In this document: positions 1 through 8,591 of the stretch, piece after piece
Layout: each line of letters starts with the position of its first letter
Numbering within the stretch: the stretch's first letter is position 1
Assembly (NCBI RefSeq): GCF_052180215.1
Contig: NZ_CP197471.1
Location: 1,460,001 to 1,524,000, forward strand
Reading direction: 5' to 3'
DNA: 64,000 nucleotides
Source of the DNA: Pseudoneobacillus sp052180215
GTDB taxonomy: Bacteria; Bacillota; Bacilli; Bacillales; Cytobacillaceae
The notes under the pieces: generated by a model
The model's input: the letters and a program-made list of their open reading frames with translations, nothing else
The model's database searches: none
Told to the model about the DNA's origin: nothing
Program-made: the position numbers and the translations under genes

Positions 1-2
1 AG

Positions 3-527
3 GACTATCAAATTAGTTTTTTTGAAATTGAATATCCAAAAAAATTTGTCAAAATAGAACATCCTCAGGTTCTAGGTAGTTTGATGTCACTTGGGATAAA
101 AAGAGAAAAATTTGGCGATATTTTGATTGAAGGCGACCGAGTCCAAGTTGTGGTTGCTAAGGAAATTGATTCCTATATTCAGATGCAACTATCATCGATT
201 GGTAGGGCCAAAATCAATTTAAAAGAAGTATCTTTTACCGATGTTATTACTATTCGTAATAAATGGGAAGAGGAAACGACCACAGTATCCTCTTTAAGAT
301 TAGATACTGTTATTGCTGCTCTATATCACATTTCTCGTCAAAAATCCCAGCTTTTGATAGAACAGGGTCTAGTAAAAGTAAATTTTACTAACATTATTAA
401 ACCTTCTTTTGAATGCGGAGAATTTGATTTGATTTCCGTTCGTGGATATGGGAGAACAAAAATATTATCGATAGAAGGCAAAACCAAAAAGGATAAGTGG
501 CGAATAACGGCTGGAAAGCAAAAATAA
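3..527 (+). CDS. ylmH: YlmH, S4-domain RNA-binding protein (5' end cut by window)
   Basis: The reading frame is open from the first bases of the window, so this is the C-terminal two thirds or so of a protein of about 257 residues; the true start lies upstream. The visible part carries the YlmH core (KREKFGDI near the start) and a C-terminal S4 RNA-binding fold, seen as LRLDTVIAAL followed by a basic tail ending GKTKKDKWRI. YlmH binds the ribosome and has been reported to support C-terminal tailing in ribosome-associated quality control. It lies directly upstream of divIVA, the standard Bacillus order (ylm cluster then divIVA). An internal TTG at 81 could be mistaken for a start, but conserved residues lie upstream of it. 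Confidence 0.9.
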   Translation, partial: DYQISFFEIEYPKKFVKIEHPQVLGSLMSLGIKREKFGDILIEGDRVQVVVAKEIDSYIQMQLSSIGRAKINLKEVSFTDVITIRNKWEEETTTVSSLRLDTVIAALYHISRQKSQLLIEQGLVKVNFTNIIKPSFECGEFDLISVRGYGRTKILSIEGKTKKDKWRITAGKQK

Positions 528-615
528 TTGCCAAAATTAGCAGGAAAAACAAAAAGCATGTCGAATTATGCATAGTACATATAAAGAGATAATTTTGATG
601 CTGGGAGGTGGCGTA

Positions 616-1134
616 ATGCCATTAACGCCGTTGGATATACACAATAAAGAATTTAATCGGGGATTTCGAGGTTACGATGAAGATGAAGTAAATGAGTTTC
701 TTGATCAAGTGATTAAAGACTATGAACTAATTCTTCGTGAGAAAAAGGAACTTGATGAGCGTTTAAGTGAAATGAATCAAAGACTAAGCCACTTCACGAA
801 TATTGAAGAAACATTAAATAAATCTATTGTCATTGCACAAGAAGCTGGGGAAGATGTAAAAAGAAATGCTCAAAAAGAGGCAAAATTAATTTTAAAAGAA
901 GCAGAAAAAAATGCTGATCGTATTGTAAATGAAGCATTATCTAAGGCTAGGAAAATTGCCCTTGAAATTGAGGATCTAAAAAAACAATCAAAGGTATTTA
1001 GAACTCGTTTTAAAATGCTTATCGAAGCCCAGTTAGATATGCTTAATAATGATGATTGGGATCATCTGCTTCAATACGAAGTGGATGCCACTGAATTAAA
1101 AAGTTTACAAGCGGAAAATGAGACTAATTCTTGA
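616..1134 (+). CDS. divIVA: Cell-division initiation protein DivIVA
   Basis: This 172-residue protein recognises negatively curved membrane at septa and poles and recruits Min proteins and, in sporulation, chromosome-anchoring factors. The N-terminal lipid-binding domain starts MPLTPLDIHNKEF. The exposed membrane-insertion residues F17 and R18 known from B. subtilis are present at the same positions. The rest (about 35-150) is heptad-rich coiled coil. An in-frame ATG at 568 would add 16 residues, but the strong GGGAGGTG site sits just before the ATG at 616, and family members start with this sequence. The stop codon overlaps the -35 box of the ileS leader promoter. Confidence 0.95.
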   Translation: MPLTPLDIHNKEFNRGFRGYDEDEVNEFLDQVIKDYELILREKKELDERLSEMNQRLSHFTNIEETLNKSIVIAQEAGEDVKRNAQKEAKLILKEAEKNADRIVNEALSKARKIALEIEDLKKQSKVFRTRFKMLIEAQLDMLNNDDWDHLLQYEVDATELKSLQAENETNS

Positions 1135-1160
1135 CGAATTGCTTATAACTAGCATATAAT
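1131..1160 (+). promoter_or_regulatory. Sigma-A promoter of the ileS T-box leader
   Basis: TTGACG at 1131-1136 and TATAAT at 1155-1160 are separated by 18 bases. The -35 box overlaps the divIVA stop codon. It directly precedes the T-box leader, so ileS can be transcribed on its own. Confidence 0.75.
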
Positions 1161-1184
1161 TTCTTAATATAATTATAATAGTGC

Positions 1185-1428
1185 TAATGACAGTGATAGG
1201 GATAGTACATGGTCGCCTGCTTTTTGTAGCGAGATGAGGATGGTGTAAGCTCATCAAAGCATGATTAATGGAAAATCACCCTTGAGTCCCGACCTGAACC
1301 CTTTGTGAGGAAGTAGGATAGGCGTAAATTCACGTTACGAATGCTCAAAGTGGATTATTGTAAATAATCTATAAGGGTGGTACCGCGGGTAAAGTCTCTC
1401 GTCCCTTTTGGGATGAGGGGCTTTTTTA
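1185..1428 (+). promoter_or_regulatory. T-box riboswitch leader of ileS
   Basis: The leader holds the conserved T-box (AGGGTGGTACCGCG, 1374-1387), immediately followed by a terminator hairpin CTCTCGTCCC/GGGATGAGGG with a T run (1395-1427). Upstream is a long stem I region. The probable specifier is ATC at 1275-1277, an isoleucine codon, in the context AAAATCACC. Uncharged tRNA-Ile should bind and favour the antiterminator, raising ileS expression. The stem I boundary is approximate; the T-box and terminator are seen directly. Confidence 0.92.
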
Positions 1429-1529
1429 TTTTTCCTTGTAACTCGAAGGAAGGCTATTGTATGAACCCCAAGTTTTGGGGTTATATTGTCAAAAGTATGT
1501 ATTTTATATAGGTTCAGGAGGAAAGGGAA

Positions 1530-4301
1530 ATGGATTTTAAAGATACTTTATTAATGCCGCAAACGGAATTTCCAATGAGAGGAAATTTACCTAAGCGCGA
1601 ACCTGAAATTCAGGATAAATGGAATGAAATGGATATTTATAAAAAAGTTCAAGAACGTACTGCTGGACGTCCTATGTATGTATTACATGATGGTCCTCCA
1701 TATGCAAATGGTGATATCCATATGGGGCATGCGTTAAACAAAATCTTAAAAGATTTTATTGTCCGTTTTAAATCAATGAGTGGATTTCAAGCCCCTTATG
1801 TACCTGGCTGGGATACTCATGGATTACCAATTGAACAGGCATTAACAAATAAAGGCGTAAAGCGTAAAGAAATGACTGTGGCTGAATTTAGAAAGCTTTG
1901 TGCTGAGTACGCATATGAGCAAATTGATAATCAGCGTGGACAATTCAAAAGACTGGGTGTAAGGGGAGATTGGGAAAACCCATACATCACCTTAAAGCCA
2001 GAGTATGAAGCTCAGCAAATTAAAGTTTTTGGTGAAATGGCTAAAAAAGGCTATATCTATAAAGGATTAAAGCCAGTTTATTGGTCCCCATCAAGTGAAT
2101 CAGCGTTAGCAGAAGCTGAAATTGAATACAAAGACAAACGTTCTGCCTCCATTTATGTTGGATTTAAAGTGAAGGATGGTAAGGGTAAATTAAATGAAGG
2201 AACAAATGTGGTCATTTGGACAACAACTCCATGGACCATTCCGGCAAACTTGGCAATTTCTTTACATCCTGAATTAATGTATGTAGTCGTTGAAGTATCT
2301 GGAGAAAAGTACGTTGTAGCTGAAGAGTTATTAGAATCGGTTACTAAGGAAATTGGTTGGGAAAATCCAACTGTCTCTAAAAAACTAAAAGGTAATGAAT
2401 TAGAGTATGTTGTATGTAAGCATCCGTTTTATGATCGTGATTCTATTGTTGTATTAGGAGAACACGTTACAACAGAAGCTGGTACGGGTTGCGTTCATAC
2501 TGCTCCTGGCCATGGGGAAGACGATTTCCAAGTAGGGCAAAAATATGGTTTAGACGTACTATGTCCTGTTGATGATAAAGGTAATATGACAAAAGAAGCT
2601 GTAGGATTTGAAGGATTATTTTATGATGAAGCTAATAAACCTATTACTCAGAAACTTGAAGAAGTGGGTGCTTTATTAAAACTAACCTTTATTACTCACT
2701 CCTATCCACATGATTGGAGAACGAAAAAGCCAGTTATTTTCCGTGCTACAGCTCAGTGGTTTGCTTCCATTAAAGATTTCCGCGACCAACTACTAAAAGC
2801 TGTAGAAGAAACAAAATGGGTTCCAGCATGGGGCGAAACGAGATTATTTAACATGGTTCGTGATAGAGGAGACTGGTGTATTTCTCGTCAAAGAGCGTGG
2901 GGTGTGCCAATTCCTGTATTCTTTGCTGAAGATGGCGAAGCAATTATTACAGATGAGACCATTGAGCATGTTTCTAATCTTTTCCGTCAACATGGTTCAA
3001 ATATCTGGTTTGAAAAATCAGCAAATGAATTATTACCTGAAGGTTTCACTCATCCTGGCAGTCCTAATGGTAAATTCACAAAAGAAACAGATATTATGGA
3101 TGTTTGGTTTGATTCAGGATCATCACACCAGTCAGTGTTAGAAGAAAGAGACGATTTACAGCGCCCAGCTGACCTTTATCTTGAAGGGTCCGATCAATAT
3201 CGTGGTTGGTTTAACTCTTCCCTTTCAACTAGTGTTGCTGTAACAGGTAAAGCTCCGTATAAAGGTGTATTAAGTCATGGTTTCGTTCTTGATGGTGAAG
3301 GACGTAAAATGAGTAAGTCAATAGGAAACGTTGTCGTTCCAGCAAAAGTAATGGACCAATTGGGAGCAGATATTTTACGTCTTTGGGTAGCTTCTGTTGA
3401 TTATCAATCAGATGTTCGTGTATCAGATGCTATTTTAAAACAAGTAGCAGAAGTATACCGTAAAATTCGTAATACATTCCGTTTCTTATTAGGGAATTTA
3501 TCTGACTTCAATCCTGAAACAGATGCGGTTTCTTATGAAAACCTTCGTGAAGTTGACCAATATATGCTAGTTAAATTGAACAAACTGATTAAGTATGTTA
3601 AAGAGGCATATGAGAAATATGAATTTGCAGGAATTTATCACGCTATTAATAATTTCTGTACTTTAGACTTAAGTGCGTTTTATTTAGATTTTGCAAAAGA
3701 TGTGTTATATATCGAAGCTAAAAATCATCCGGAACGTCGCGCTATTCAAACCGTTCTACATGAAAGCTTAATGGCGTTAACGAAGCTTGTTTCTCCAATT
3801 CTTTCTCATACAGCTGATGAGGTTTGGGGTTATATCCCTTCTGTTAGTGAAGAAAGTGTTCAGCTAACAGATATGCCAGAATATCAAGAACTAGAAAATG
3901 CTAAAGAATTAGAAGAAAAGTGGAATGCATTCTTAAAACTTCGTGATGAAGTGTTAAAAGCATTAGAAGAAGCACGTAATGAAAAAGTAATTGGTAAATC
4001 TTTAACAGCAAAGGTCACATTGTATGTGAATGATAAATCTAAAGCATTATTAGAGAGTATCAAAGAAAATGTACAACAACTCTTTATTGTTTCTGCTTTT
4101 GAAGTTGCGGGTTCATATGAAGAGGCACCGGAAAACGCATTGAAATTAGAAACTTCAGCTATTGTTGTTTCTAAAGCAGAAGGTGAAACTTGTGAACGCT
4201 GTTGGGTGGTTACCCCAGAGGTCGGTAAGGTAGAGGAGTATCCAACTTTATGCCCTCGTTGTGCAGAAGTCATTAAAGAAAATTATGCAGCACAATCCTA
4301 A
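1530..4301 (+). CDS. ileS: Isoleucyl-tRNA synthetase
   Basis: IleRS charges tRNA-Ile and edits valine. The protein has 923 residues, the usual bacterial length. The HIGH motif is HMGH at residues 64-67 and KMSKS is at 593-597. The large CP1 editing insertion lies between them (about 200-400), with TTPWTIPAN at its entry. The C-terminal zinc finger is intact, with CERC at 888-891 and CPRC at 908-911. The start follows a strong AGGAGG site eight bases upstream. It is controlled by the T-box leader just upstream and ends at a terminator at 4307-4341. The bacterial-type zinc tail suggests the ordinary housekeeping enzyme rather than a mupirocin-resistant eukaryote-like IleRS. Confidence 0.98.
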   Translation: MDFKDTLLMPQTEFPMRGNLPKREPEIQDKWNEMDIYKKVQERTAGRPMYVLHDGPPYANGDIHMGHALNKILKDFIVRFKSMSGFQAPYVPGWDTHGLPIEQALTNKGVKRKEMTVAEFRKLCAEYAYEQIDNQRGQFKRLGVRGDWENPYITLKPEYEAQQIKVFGEMAKKGYIYKGLKPVYWSPSSESALAEAEIEYKDKRSASIYVGFKVKDGKGKLNEGTNVVIWTTTPWTIPANLAISLHPELMYVVVEVSGEKYVVAEELLESVTKEIGWENPTVSKKLKGNELEYVVCKHPFYDRDSIVVLGEHVTTEAGTGCVHTAPGHGEDDFQVGQKYGLDVLCPVDDKGNMTKEAVGFEGLFYDEANKPITQKLEEVGALLKLTFITHSYPHDWRTKKPVIFRATAQWFASIKDFRDQLLKAVEETKWVPAWGETRLFNMVRDRGDWCISRQRAWGVPIPVFFAEDGEAIITDETIEHVSNLFRQHGSNIWFEKSANELLPEGFTHPGSPNGKFTKETDIMDVWFDSGSSHQSVLEERDDLQRPADLYLEGSDQYRGWFNSSLSTSVAVTGKAPYKGVLSHGFVLDGEGRKMSKSIGNVVVPAKVMDQLGADILRLWVASVDYQSDVRVSDAILKQVAEVYRKIRNTFRFLLGNLSDFNPETDAVSYENLREVDQYMLVKLNKLIKYVKEAYEKYEFAGIYHAINNFCTLDLSAFYLDFAKDVLYIEAKNHPERRAIQTVLHESLMALTKLVSPILSHTADEVWGYIPSVSEESVQLTDMPEYQELENAKELEEKWNAFLKLRDEVLKALEEARNEKVIGKSLTAKVTLYVNDKSKALLESIKENVQQLFIVSAFEVAGSYEEAPENALKLETSAIVVSKAEGETCERCWVVTPEVGKVEEYPTLCPRCAEVIKENYAAQS

Positions 4302-4306
4302 TATAC

Positions 4307-4341
4307 GAAGAGGCTAAACTTAGGTTTAGCTTCTTTTTTTT
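4307..4341 (+). terminator. Rho-independent terminator after ileS
   Basis: The inverted repeat GAAGAGGCTAAAC / GTTTAGCTTC is followed by an uninterrupted T run, six bases after the ileS stop codon. Confidence 0.85.
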
Positions 4342-4422
4342 GCAGAAATACCAAAAGTTGTTGTGTTTCAATTTTCCTAACTAACAGATACTATCCTTAA
4401 TATCATTACGGAGGTGTTAGAG

Positions 4423-4710
4423 ATGAAAGTTTTTGAAAAGAAGCTTTATGAAGAACTCCGTGATATGGAACGAGAAATGAAAAATAAACTAGAACTGAAT
4501 ATGGTTAGTAGCAAAATTAAAAATTATGTGGAGGAAGAGCTTAAAGATATTAAGGTTACATTAAGGAAAATAGAATGCGGGGATTATGGCAAATGTGAAA
4601 TATCAGGGGAATTAATCCCGTATGATTTGTTAACATCTGTTCCTATCGCACAATCCATTGATGATTTTAATAAAATGAAAACGTATTTTAAAAAACCTCT
4701 TGTTAACTAG
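4423..4710 (+). CDS. ylyA: YlyA/DksA-TraR-like small protein, reduced zinc finger
   Basis: This 95-residue acidic/basic helical protein occupies the position of ylyA between ileS and lspA in Bacillus. The N-terminal 50 residues look like a coiled coil. The C-terminal part has the DksA/TraR-like CGDYGKC loop followed by G-E-L-I-P. Family proteins usually have a second cysteine pair about 20 residues later; here there is none, so a four-cysteine zinc site cannot form. DksA relatives bind the RNA polymerase secondary channel; whether this shortened form does is unknown. The ATG at 4423 is chosen because GGAGG lies eight bases upstream; the GTG at 4414 overlaps that site. Confidence 0.75.
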   Translation: MKVFEKKLYEELRDMEREMKNKLELNMVSSKIKNYVEEELKDIKVTLRKIECGDYGKCEISGELIPYDLLTSVPIAQSIDDFNKMKTYFKKPLVN

Positions 4711-4739
4711 CTTTAACTATACTGCCTTTTCCAATTTCA

Positions 4740-4769
4740 TTGTCGTTTATATGAATAGTGTGCTAAAAT
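4740..4769 (+). promoter_or_regulatory. Probable sigma-A promoter of lspA
   Basis: TTGTCG at 4740-4745 and TAAAAT at 4764-4769 are separated by 18 bases, about 38 bases before the lspA start. Confidence 0.55.
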
Positions 4770-4807
4770 GCAAAGGAACATAGATAAAAGGTTTGGGAGG
4801 TTTCTTT

Positions 4808-5299
4808 GTGTTTTATTACATAATTGCCCTTTTTGTTATTATTTTAGATCAAGTAACAAAGTGGCTTGTTGAGAAAAAAATGATTTTTGGTGAGAGTATT
4901 ACCATTATTGAAAATTTTCTTTATATTACCTCACATCGTAATCGAGGAGCAGCGTGGGGAATTCTACAAGGTCAAATGTGGTTCTTTTATTTAATTACAG
5001 TTATTGTGATTATTGGAATTATCTATTATATACAAAAAGCAGCAAAAGGAAAAATACTCTTAGGAATTGCACTTGGATTAATGCTGGGTGGAGCTATCGG
5101 AAATTTTATTGACCGAGTTATTCGAAAAGAAGTAGTGGATTTTATTAATACGTATATTTTTAGCTATGATTTTCCGGTATTTAATGTTGCAGACTCCGCG
5201 CTTGTAGTGGGTGTTGGGCTTTTAATGCTGCAGATGCTGCGAGAAGAGAGAGAAGCAAAGGAGAAAAAAAATGGAGAAGATGGAACACATCATTCGTGA
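4808..5299 (+). CDS. lspA: Lipoprotein signal peptidase (signal peptidase II)
   Basis: LspA is the membrane aspartyl protease that removes the signal peptide from diacylglyceryl-modified prolipoproteins. The 163-residue protein shows four hydrophobic segments. The two catalytic aspartates are in the conserved blocks GNFIDRV and FNVADSAL. An asparagine-rich HRNRGAAWG block precedes the second membrane segment. GTG at 4808 is preferred because GGGAGG stands seven bases upstream; an upstream in-frame TTG at 4793 overlaps that site. The gene overlaps rluD by 29 bases, so the two are probably translated together. Confidence 0.95.
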   Translation: MFYYIIALFVIILDQVTKWLVEKKMIFGESITIIENFLYITSHRNRGAAWGILQGQMWFFYLITVIVIIGIIYYIQKAAKGKILLGIALGLMLGGAIGNFIDRVIRKEVVDFINTYIFSYDFPVFNVADSALVVGVGLLMLQMLREEREAKEKKNGEDGTHHS

Positions 5300-6182
5300 G
5301 GATGAAAAAAGTGATCGGATTGATAAAGTAATTAGTACTCTAAATGATGAATGGTCGAGAAGCCAAGTACAAATATGGATTAAAGATGGTCATGTGCTTG
5401 TAAATGGACAGAAAATAAAAACGAACTATAAATGTAATGTCGATGACAAGGTTGAAATAAGTATACCTGAGCCAGAAGAACTAGATGTTGTACCTGAAGA
5501 AATGGATCTTGATATTTATTACGAGGATTCTGATGTTTTAGTTGTTAATAAACCTAAGGGTATGGTTGTGCATCCAGCTCCAGGACATTCTTCAGGAACG
5601 TTAGTGAATGGTCTAATGGCCCACTGTAAGGATTTATCTGGAATAAATGGAGTCATGCGCCCTGGAATTGTTCATCGAATTGATAAAGATACTTCAGGCC
5701 TTTTAATGGTGGCCAAAAATGACTTAGCTCATGAAAGTTTAGTCAATCAACTGGTAGCTAAAACGGTCACCAGAAAATATAAAGCTGTTGTTCATGGGCA
5801 TATCCCTCATGATTATGGGACCATAGATGCACCATTAGGGCGAGATCCAAGAGACCGCCAAAGTATGACAATTGTGGATAACGGCAAACACGCTGTTACT
5901 CATTTTCATGTCTTAGAAAGGTTTAATGATTTTACATTTGTTGAATGTCAACTAGAAACTGGTAGAACTCATCAAATTCGTGTTCATATGAAATATATTG
6001 GTTTTCCTCTTGCAGGAGATCCGAAATACGGACCTAAAAAGACCTTGGATATTGGTGGACAAGCTCTTCACGCTGGATTATTAGGATTTAACCATCCTCG
6101 TACAGGTGAGTATGTAGAGTTTGAAGCACCTCTGCCCTCTGATTTTGAGGAGTTATTAGAAAACCTAAGAAATAATCGTTGA
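5271..6182 (+). CDS. rluD: RluD-family 23S rRNA pseudouridine synthase
   Basis: This 303-residue protein corresponds to YlyB of B. subtilis. It has an N-terminal S4 domain (about 10-75) and the RluA-type catalytic domain with HRIDKDTSG, catalytic Asp138 when counted from 5271. Later blocks QLETGRTHQIRVH and GDPKYG are typical of the family. The exact rRNA targets in Bacillus cannot be inferred from sequence. AAAGGAG lies before ATG 5271; a second ATG at 5280 is possible. The gene begins inside lspA and its stop overlaps the -35 element of the pyr promoter. Confidence 0.93.
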   Translation: MEKMEHIIREDEKSDRIDKVISTLNDEWSRSQVQIWIKDGHVLVNGQKIKTNYKCNVDDKVEISIPEPEELDVVPEEMDLDIYYEDSDVLVVNKPKGMVVHPAPGHSSGTLVNGLMAHCKDLSGINGVMRPGIVHRIDKDTSGLLMVAKNDLAHESLVNQLVAKTVTRKYKAVVHGHIPHDYGTIDAPLGRDPRDRQSMTIVDNGKHAVTHFHVLERFNDFTFVECQLETGRTHQIRVHMKYIGFPLAGDPKYGPKKTLDIGGQALHAGLLGFNHPRTGEYVEFEAPLPSDFEELLENLRNNR

Positions 6183-6208
6183 CATTTTTCGCATTCTTCA
6201 TTACTATT
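6179..6208 (+). promoter_or_regulatory. Probable promoter of the pyr operon
   Basis: TTGACA at 6179-6184 and TACTAT at 6203-6208 are 18 bases apart. Transcription would begin near 6215, just before the first PyrR-binding loop. Confidence 0.65.
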
Positions 6209-6214
6209 AGGTTA

Positions 6215-6337
6215 GTTGAATAAGTCCTTTAAAACAGTCCCGTGAGGCTGAGAAGGAAACGGTTATAAAGGGATATCTATACCCTTTTCTTAAACATAAC
6301 TAGTTTACCCTCTCATCAAACGGTGAGAGGGTTTTTT
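6215..6337 (+). promoter_or_regulatory. PyrR attenuator 1 (before pyrR)
   Basis: The PyrR-binding loop consensus AGTCCCGTGAGGCT is at 6236-6249 inside a short hairpin. A strong terminator (CCCTCTCA/TGAGAGGG plus T run, 6308-6337) follows. PyrR with UMP stabilises the anti-antiterminator so that the terminator forms. The antiterminator pairing was not traced base by base. Confidence 0.9.
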
Positions 6338-6389
6338 GTTTTTAGTAAAATAACCCGTTTCCCATTTAAGTCGGAAGAAGGTGAATACA

Positions 6390-6932
6390 TTGACTCAAAA
6401 AGCTGTCCTTTTAGATGAACAAGCTATCAGAAGAGCACTTACAAGAATTGCTCATGAAGTGATTGAGAAGAACAAAGGGATAGAAAATATTGTACTTGTA
6501 GGTATAAAGACAAGAGGTATTTACATTGCGAAACGCCTTGCTGAAAAAATTACAGAAATTGAAGAAAAAGAAATTCCTGTAGGTGAATTGGATATCACTT
6601 TATATCGTGATGACTTAACAAAAAAAACTGATGATGAAGAGCCACTTGTTAAAGGGTCTGATATTCCTTGCGATATTACAAACCAAAAAGTAATTCTTGT
6701 AGATGACGTTTTATATACCGGTCGAACGGTTCGGGCTGCAATGGATGCATTAATGGATATTGGCAGACCTGCTTCTATTCAACTAGCTGTGCTAGTGGAC
6801 CGTGGCCATCGTGAATTACCAATTCGAGCAGATTATGTTGGGAAGAACATTCCTACTTCTAGCTCTGAAAAAATTGTCGTTGAGTTAAAAGAAGTCGATA
6901 ATATTGAACAAGTAAGTATTTTTGAAAAATAA
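6390..6932 (+). CDS. pyrR: PyrR, pyrimidine operon RNA-binding attenuator / uracil phosphoribosyltransferase
   Basis: PyrR binds pyr mRNA leaders when UMP is abundant and also has some uracil phosphoribosyltransferase activity. The 180-residue sequence contains the PRPP-binding block VILVDDVLYTGRT and the N-terminal LLDEQAIRRALTRIAHE block typical of the family. TTG at 6390 gives the N-terminus TQKAVLLDEQ, which matches relatives, and has AAGGTG upstream; GTG at 6381 lies within that ribosome site. It is the first gene of the pyr operon and is flanked by attenuators on both sides, allowing autoregulation. Confidence 0.96.
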   Translation: MTQKAVLLDEQAIRRALTRIAHEVIEKNKGIENIVLVGIKTRGIYIAKRLAEKITEIEEKEIPVGELDITLYRDDLTKKTDDEEPLVKGSDIPCDITNQKVILVDDVLYTGRTVRAAMDALMDIGRPASIQLAVLVDRGHRELPIRADYVGKNIPTSSSEKIVVELKEVDNIEQVSIFEK

Positions 6933-6952
6933 ATAGCAAACCCTTTAAATGT

Positions 6953-7056
6953 AGTCCTGTGAGGCTAGCAAAGGGATAATTACAAAGGTATTAATCTTTG
7001 TCACTTATCTATACCCTCTTTGCGCCTGTTTTAGGATCTGCAAGAGGGTATTTTTT
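6953..7056 (+). promoter_or_regulatory. PyrR attenuator 2 (pyrR-pyrP)
   Basis: A second PyrR-binding loop AGTCCTGTGAGGCT is at 6953-6966. The terminator ATACCCTCTTTGC/GCAAGAGGGTAT with a T run occupies 7011-7056. Confidence 0.9.
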
Positions 7057-7086
7057 ATAGGAAATAAATATTAGGGGAGACTTAAA

Positions 7087-8394
7087 ATGAATAAACCAAT
7101 CTTAGATGTAACAGATAAACCAAGTAGTTCACAATGGCTTTCATTAAGTTTACAACATTTATTTGCAATGTTTGGAGCAACGATCTTAGTACCTTATTTA
7201 GTTGGTTTAAGCCCTGCGATCGCTTTAATTTCAAGTGGTTTAGGAACGATAGCCTTCCTTATTATTACAAAGTTTCAGGTACCTGCATACTTAGGTTCAT
7301 CATTTGCCTTTATTGCTCCTGTTATTGCCGCAAAAGCAACTGGAGGGCCAGGGGCGGCTATGGTTGGAACCTTCCTAGCTGGACTTGTCTACGGAATTGT
7401 AGCACTTATTATTAAGCAAGCCGGTTACAAATGGATAATGAATATTTTACCGCCGATTGTAGTAGGTCCAGTTATCATTGTCATTGGATTAGCGTTAGCA
7501 GGTACTGCAGTAAACATGGCGATGAACAATCCAGTTACGAATGAATACAGCTTATTGCATTTCTCAATTGCCTTAGTAACATTAGCAGCAACTATCATCT
7601 GCTCTATCTATTTCAAAGGGATGATGAGCTTAATCCCTATCCTTTTCGGAATTATCGTAGGGTATGTATATGCACTAGCAGTCGGAGTTGTTGACTTCAC
7701 ACCAGTTCAAGAGGCAAAATGGCTTCAAATGCCTGACTTCTTATTCCCTGGGGTTGATTATCAAGTTAAAATCACCCTAGATATTGTTTTATTAATGGTA
7801 CCAGTTGCAATTGTAACTCTTTCAGAACATATTGGACACCAATTAGTATTGAATAAAGTAGTAGGTCGAAATTACTTTAAAGAACCTGGCTTACACCGCT
7901 CTATTTTAGGAGATGGGATGGCAACAATGATTTCAGGTTTAATTGGTGGGCCACCAAAGACAACTTATGGTGAAAATATTGGAGTATTAGCGATTACAAG
8001 AGTGTACAGTGTCTATGTTATATTCGGAGCTGCAGTTCTTGCAACTGTCTTCGGTTTCGTTGGGAAAATTACGGCCTTAATCAGCACGATTCCAACTCCG
8101 GTTATGGGTGGAGTATCAATCCTTCTTTTCGGAATCATCGCATCATCAGGACTACGTATGTTAGTGGATAGTAAAATTGATTTTGGTGATAAACGCAACC
8201 TAGTTATTTCTTCTGTCATCTTAGTGATTGGAATTGGTGGAGCGTTCATCAAAGTATCAGATCAATTCCAAATTCAAGGAATGGCTTTAGCAGCAATCAT
8301 TGGGATTGTATTGAACTTTGTTTTACCTGGAAGAGAACCAGTAAAAGAAGACTTTTTTGAAGAAAAATCAAATAATGAAAACCGAGTAGCGTAA
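7087..8394 (+). CDS. pyrP: Uracil permease (NCS2 family)
   Basis: PyrP imports uracil by proton symport across the cytoplasmic membrane. The 435-residue protein is hydrophobic throughout, consistent with 12-14 membrane segments. It has the N-terminal QHLFAMFGATILVP block and the NCS2 substrate-site signature GGPPKTTYGEN at about 287-297. GGGGAG lies before the ATG. It lies between two PyrR attenuators, so uptake is reduced when intracellular UMP is high. The hydrophilic C-terminal tail is short. Confidence 0.96.
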   Translation: MNKPILDVTDKPSSSQWLSLSLQHLFAMFGATILVPYLVGLSPAIALISSGLGTIAFLIITKFQVPAYLGSSFAFIAPVIAAKATGGPGAAMVGTFLAGLVYGIVALIIKQAGYKWIMNILPPIVVGPVIIVIGLALAGTAVNMAMNNPVTNEYSLLHFSIALVTLAATIICSIYFKGMMSLIPILFGIIVGYVYALAVGVVDFTPVQEAKWLQMPDFLFPGVDYQVKITLDIVLLMVPVAIVTLSEHIGHQLVLNKVVGRNYFKEPGLHRSILGDGMATMISGLIGGPPKTTYGENIGVLAITRVYSVYVIFGAAVLATVFGFVGKITALISTIPTPVMGGVSILLFGIIASSGLRMLVDSKIDFGDKRNLVISSVILVIGIGGAFIKVSDQFQIQGMALAAIIGIVLNFVLPGREPVKEDFFEEKSNNENRVA

Positions 8395-8407
8395 ACCTTT
8401 TAATTCA

Positions 8408-8528
8408 AGTCCAGAGAGGCTTAAAAGGGTGTTTGCTTCATCTGTCTAGTAGGGATAAAGGGTAGTTTAACCTTTGTTCCACACTGGCCAAAAACACCCT
8501 GAACAAAATGGTTCAGGGTGTTTTTTTT
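8408..8528 (+). promoter_or_regulatory. PyrR attenuator 3 (pyrP-pyrB)
   Basis: The third PyrR-binding loop AGTCCAGAGAGGCT is at 8408-8421. The terminator AACACCCTGAAC/GTTCAGGGTGTT followed by eight Ts ends near 8528. It gates the biosynthetic genes pyrB to pyrE. Confidence 0.9.
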
Positions 8529-8591
8529 GAAAAAGTAAAAAGAATTAATATTAAGGCTGTTTTTTGTAAAGTCTGCTGCTTTCACTACTGA

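Noticed and set aside
3884..4273. Minus-strand frame of 129 codons inside ileS
   Set aside because: It lies wholly opposite a well-conserved gene, has no ribosome site and reads as low-complexity Ser-rich sequence typical of an antisense shadow.
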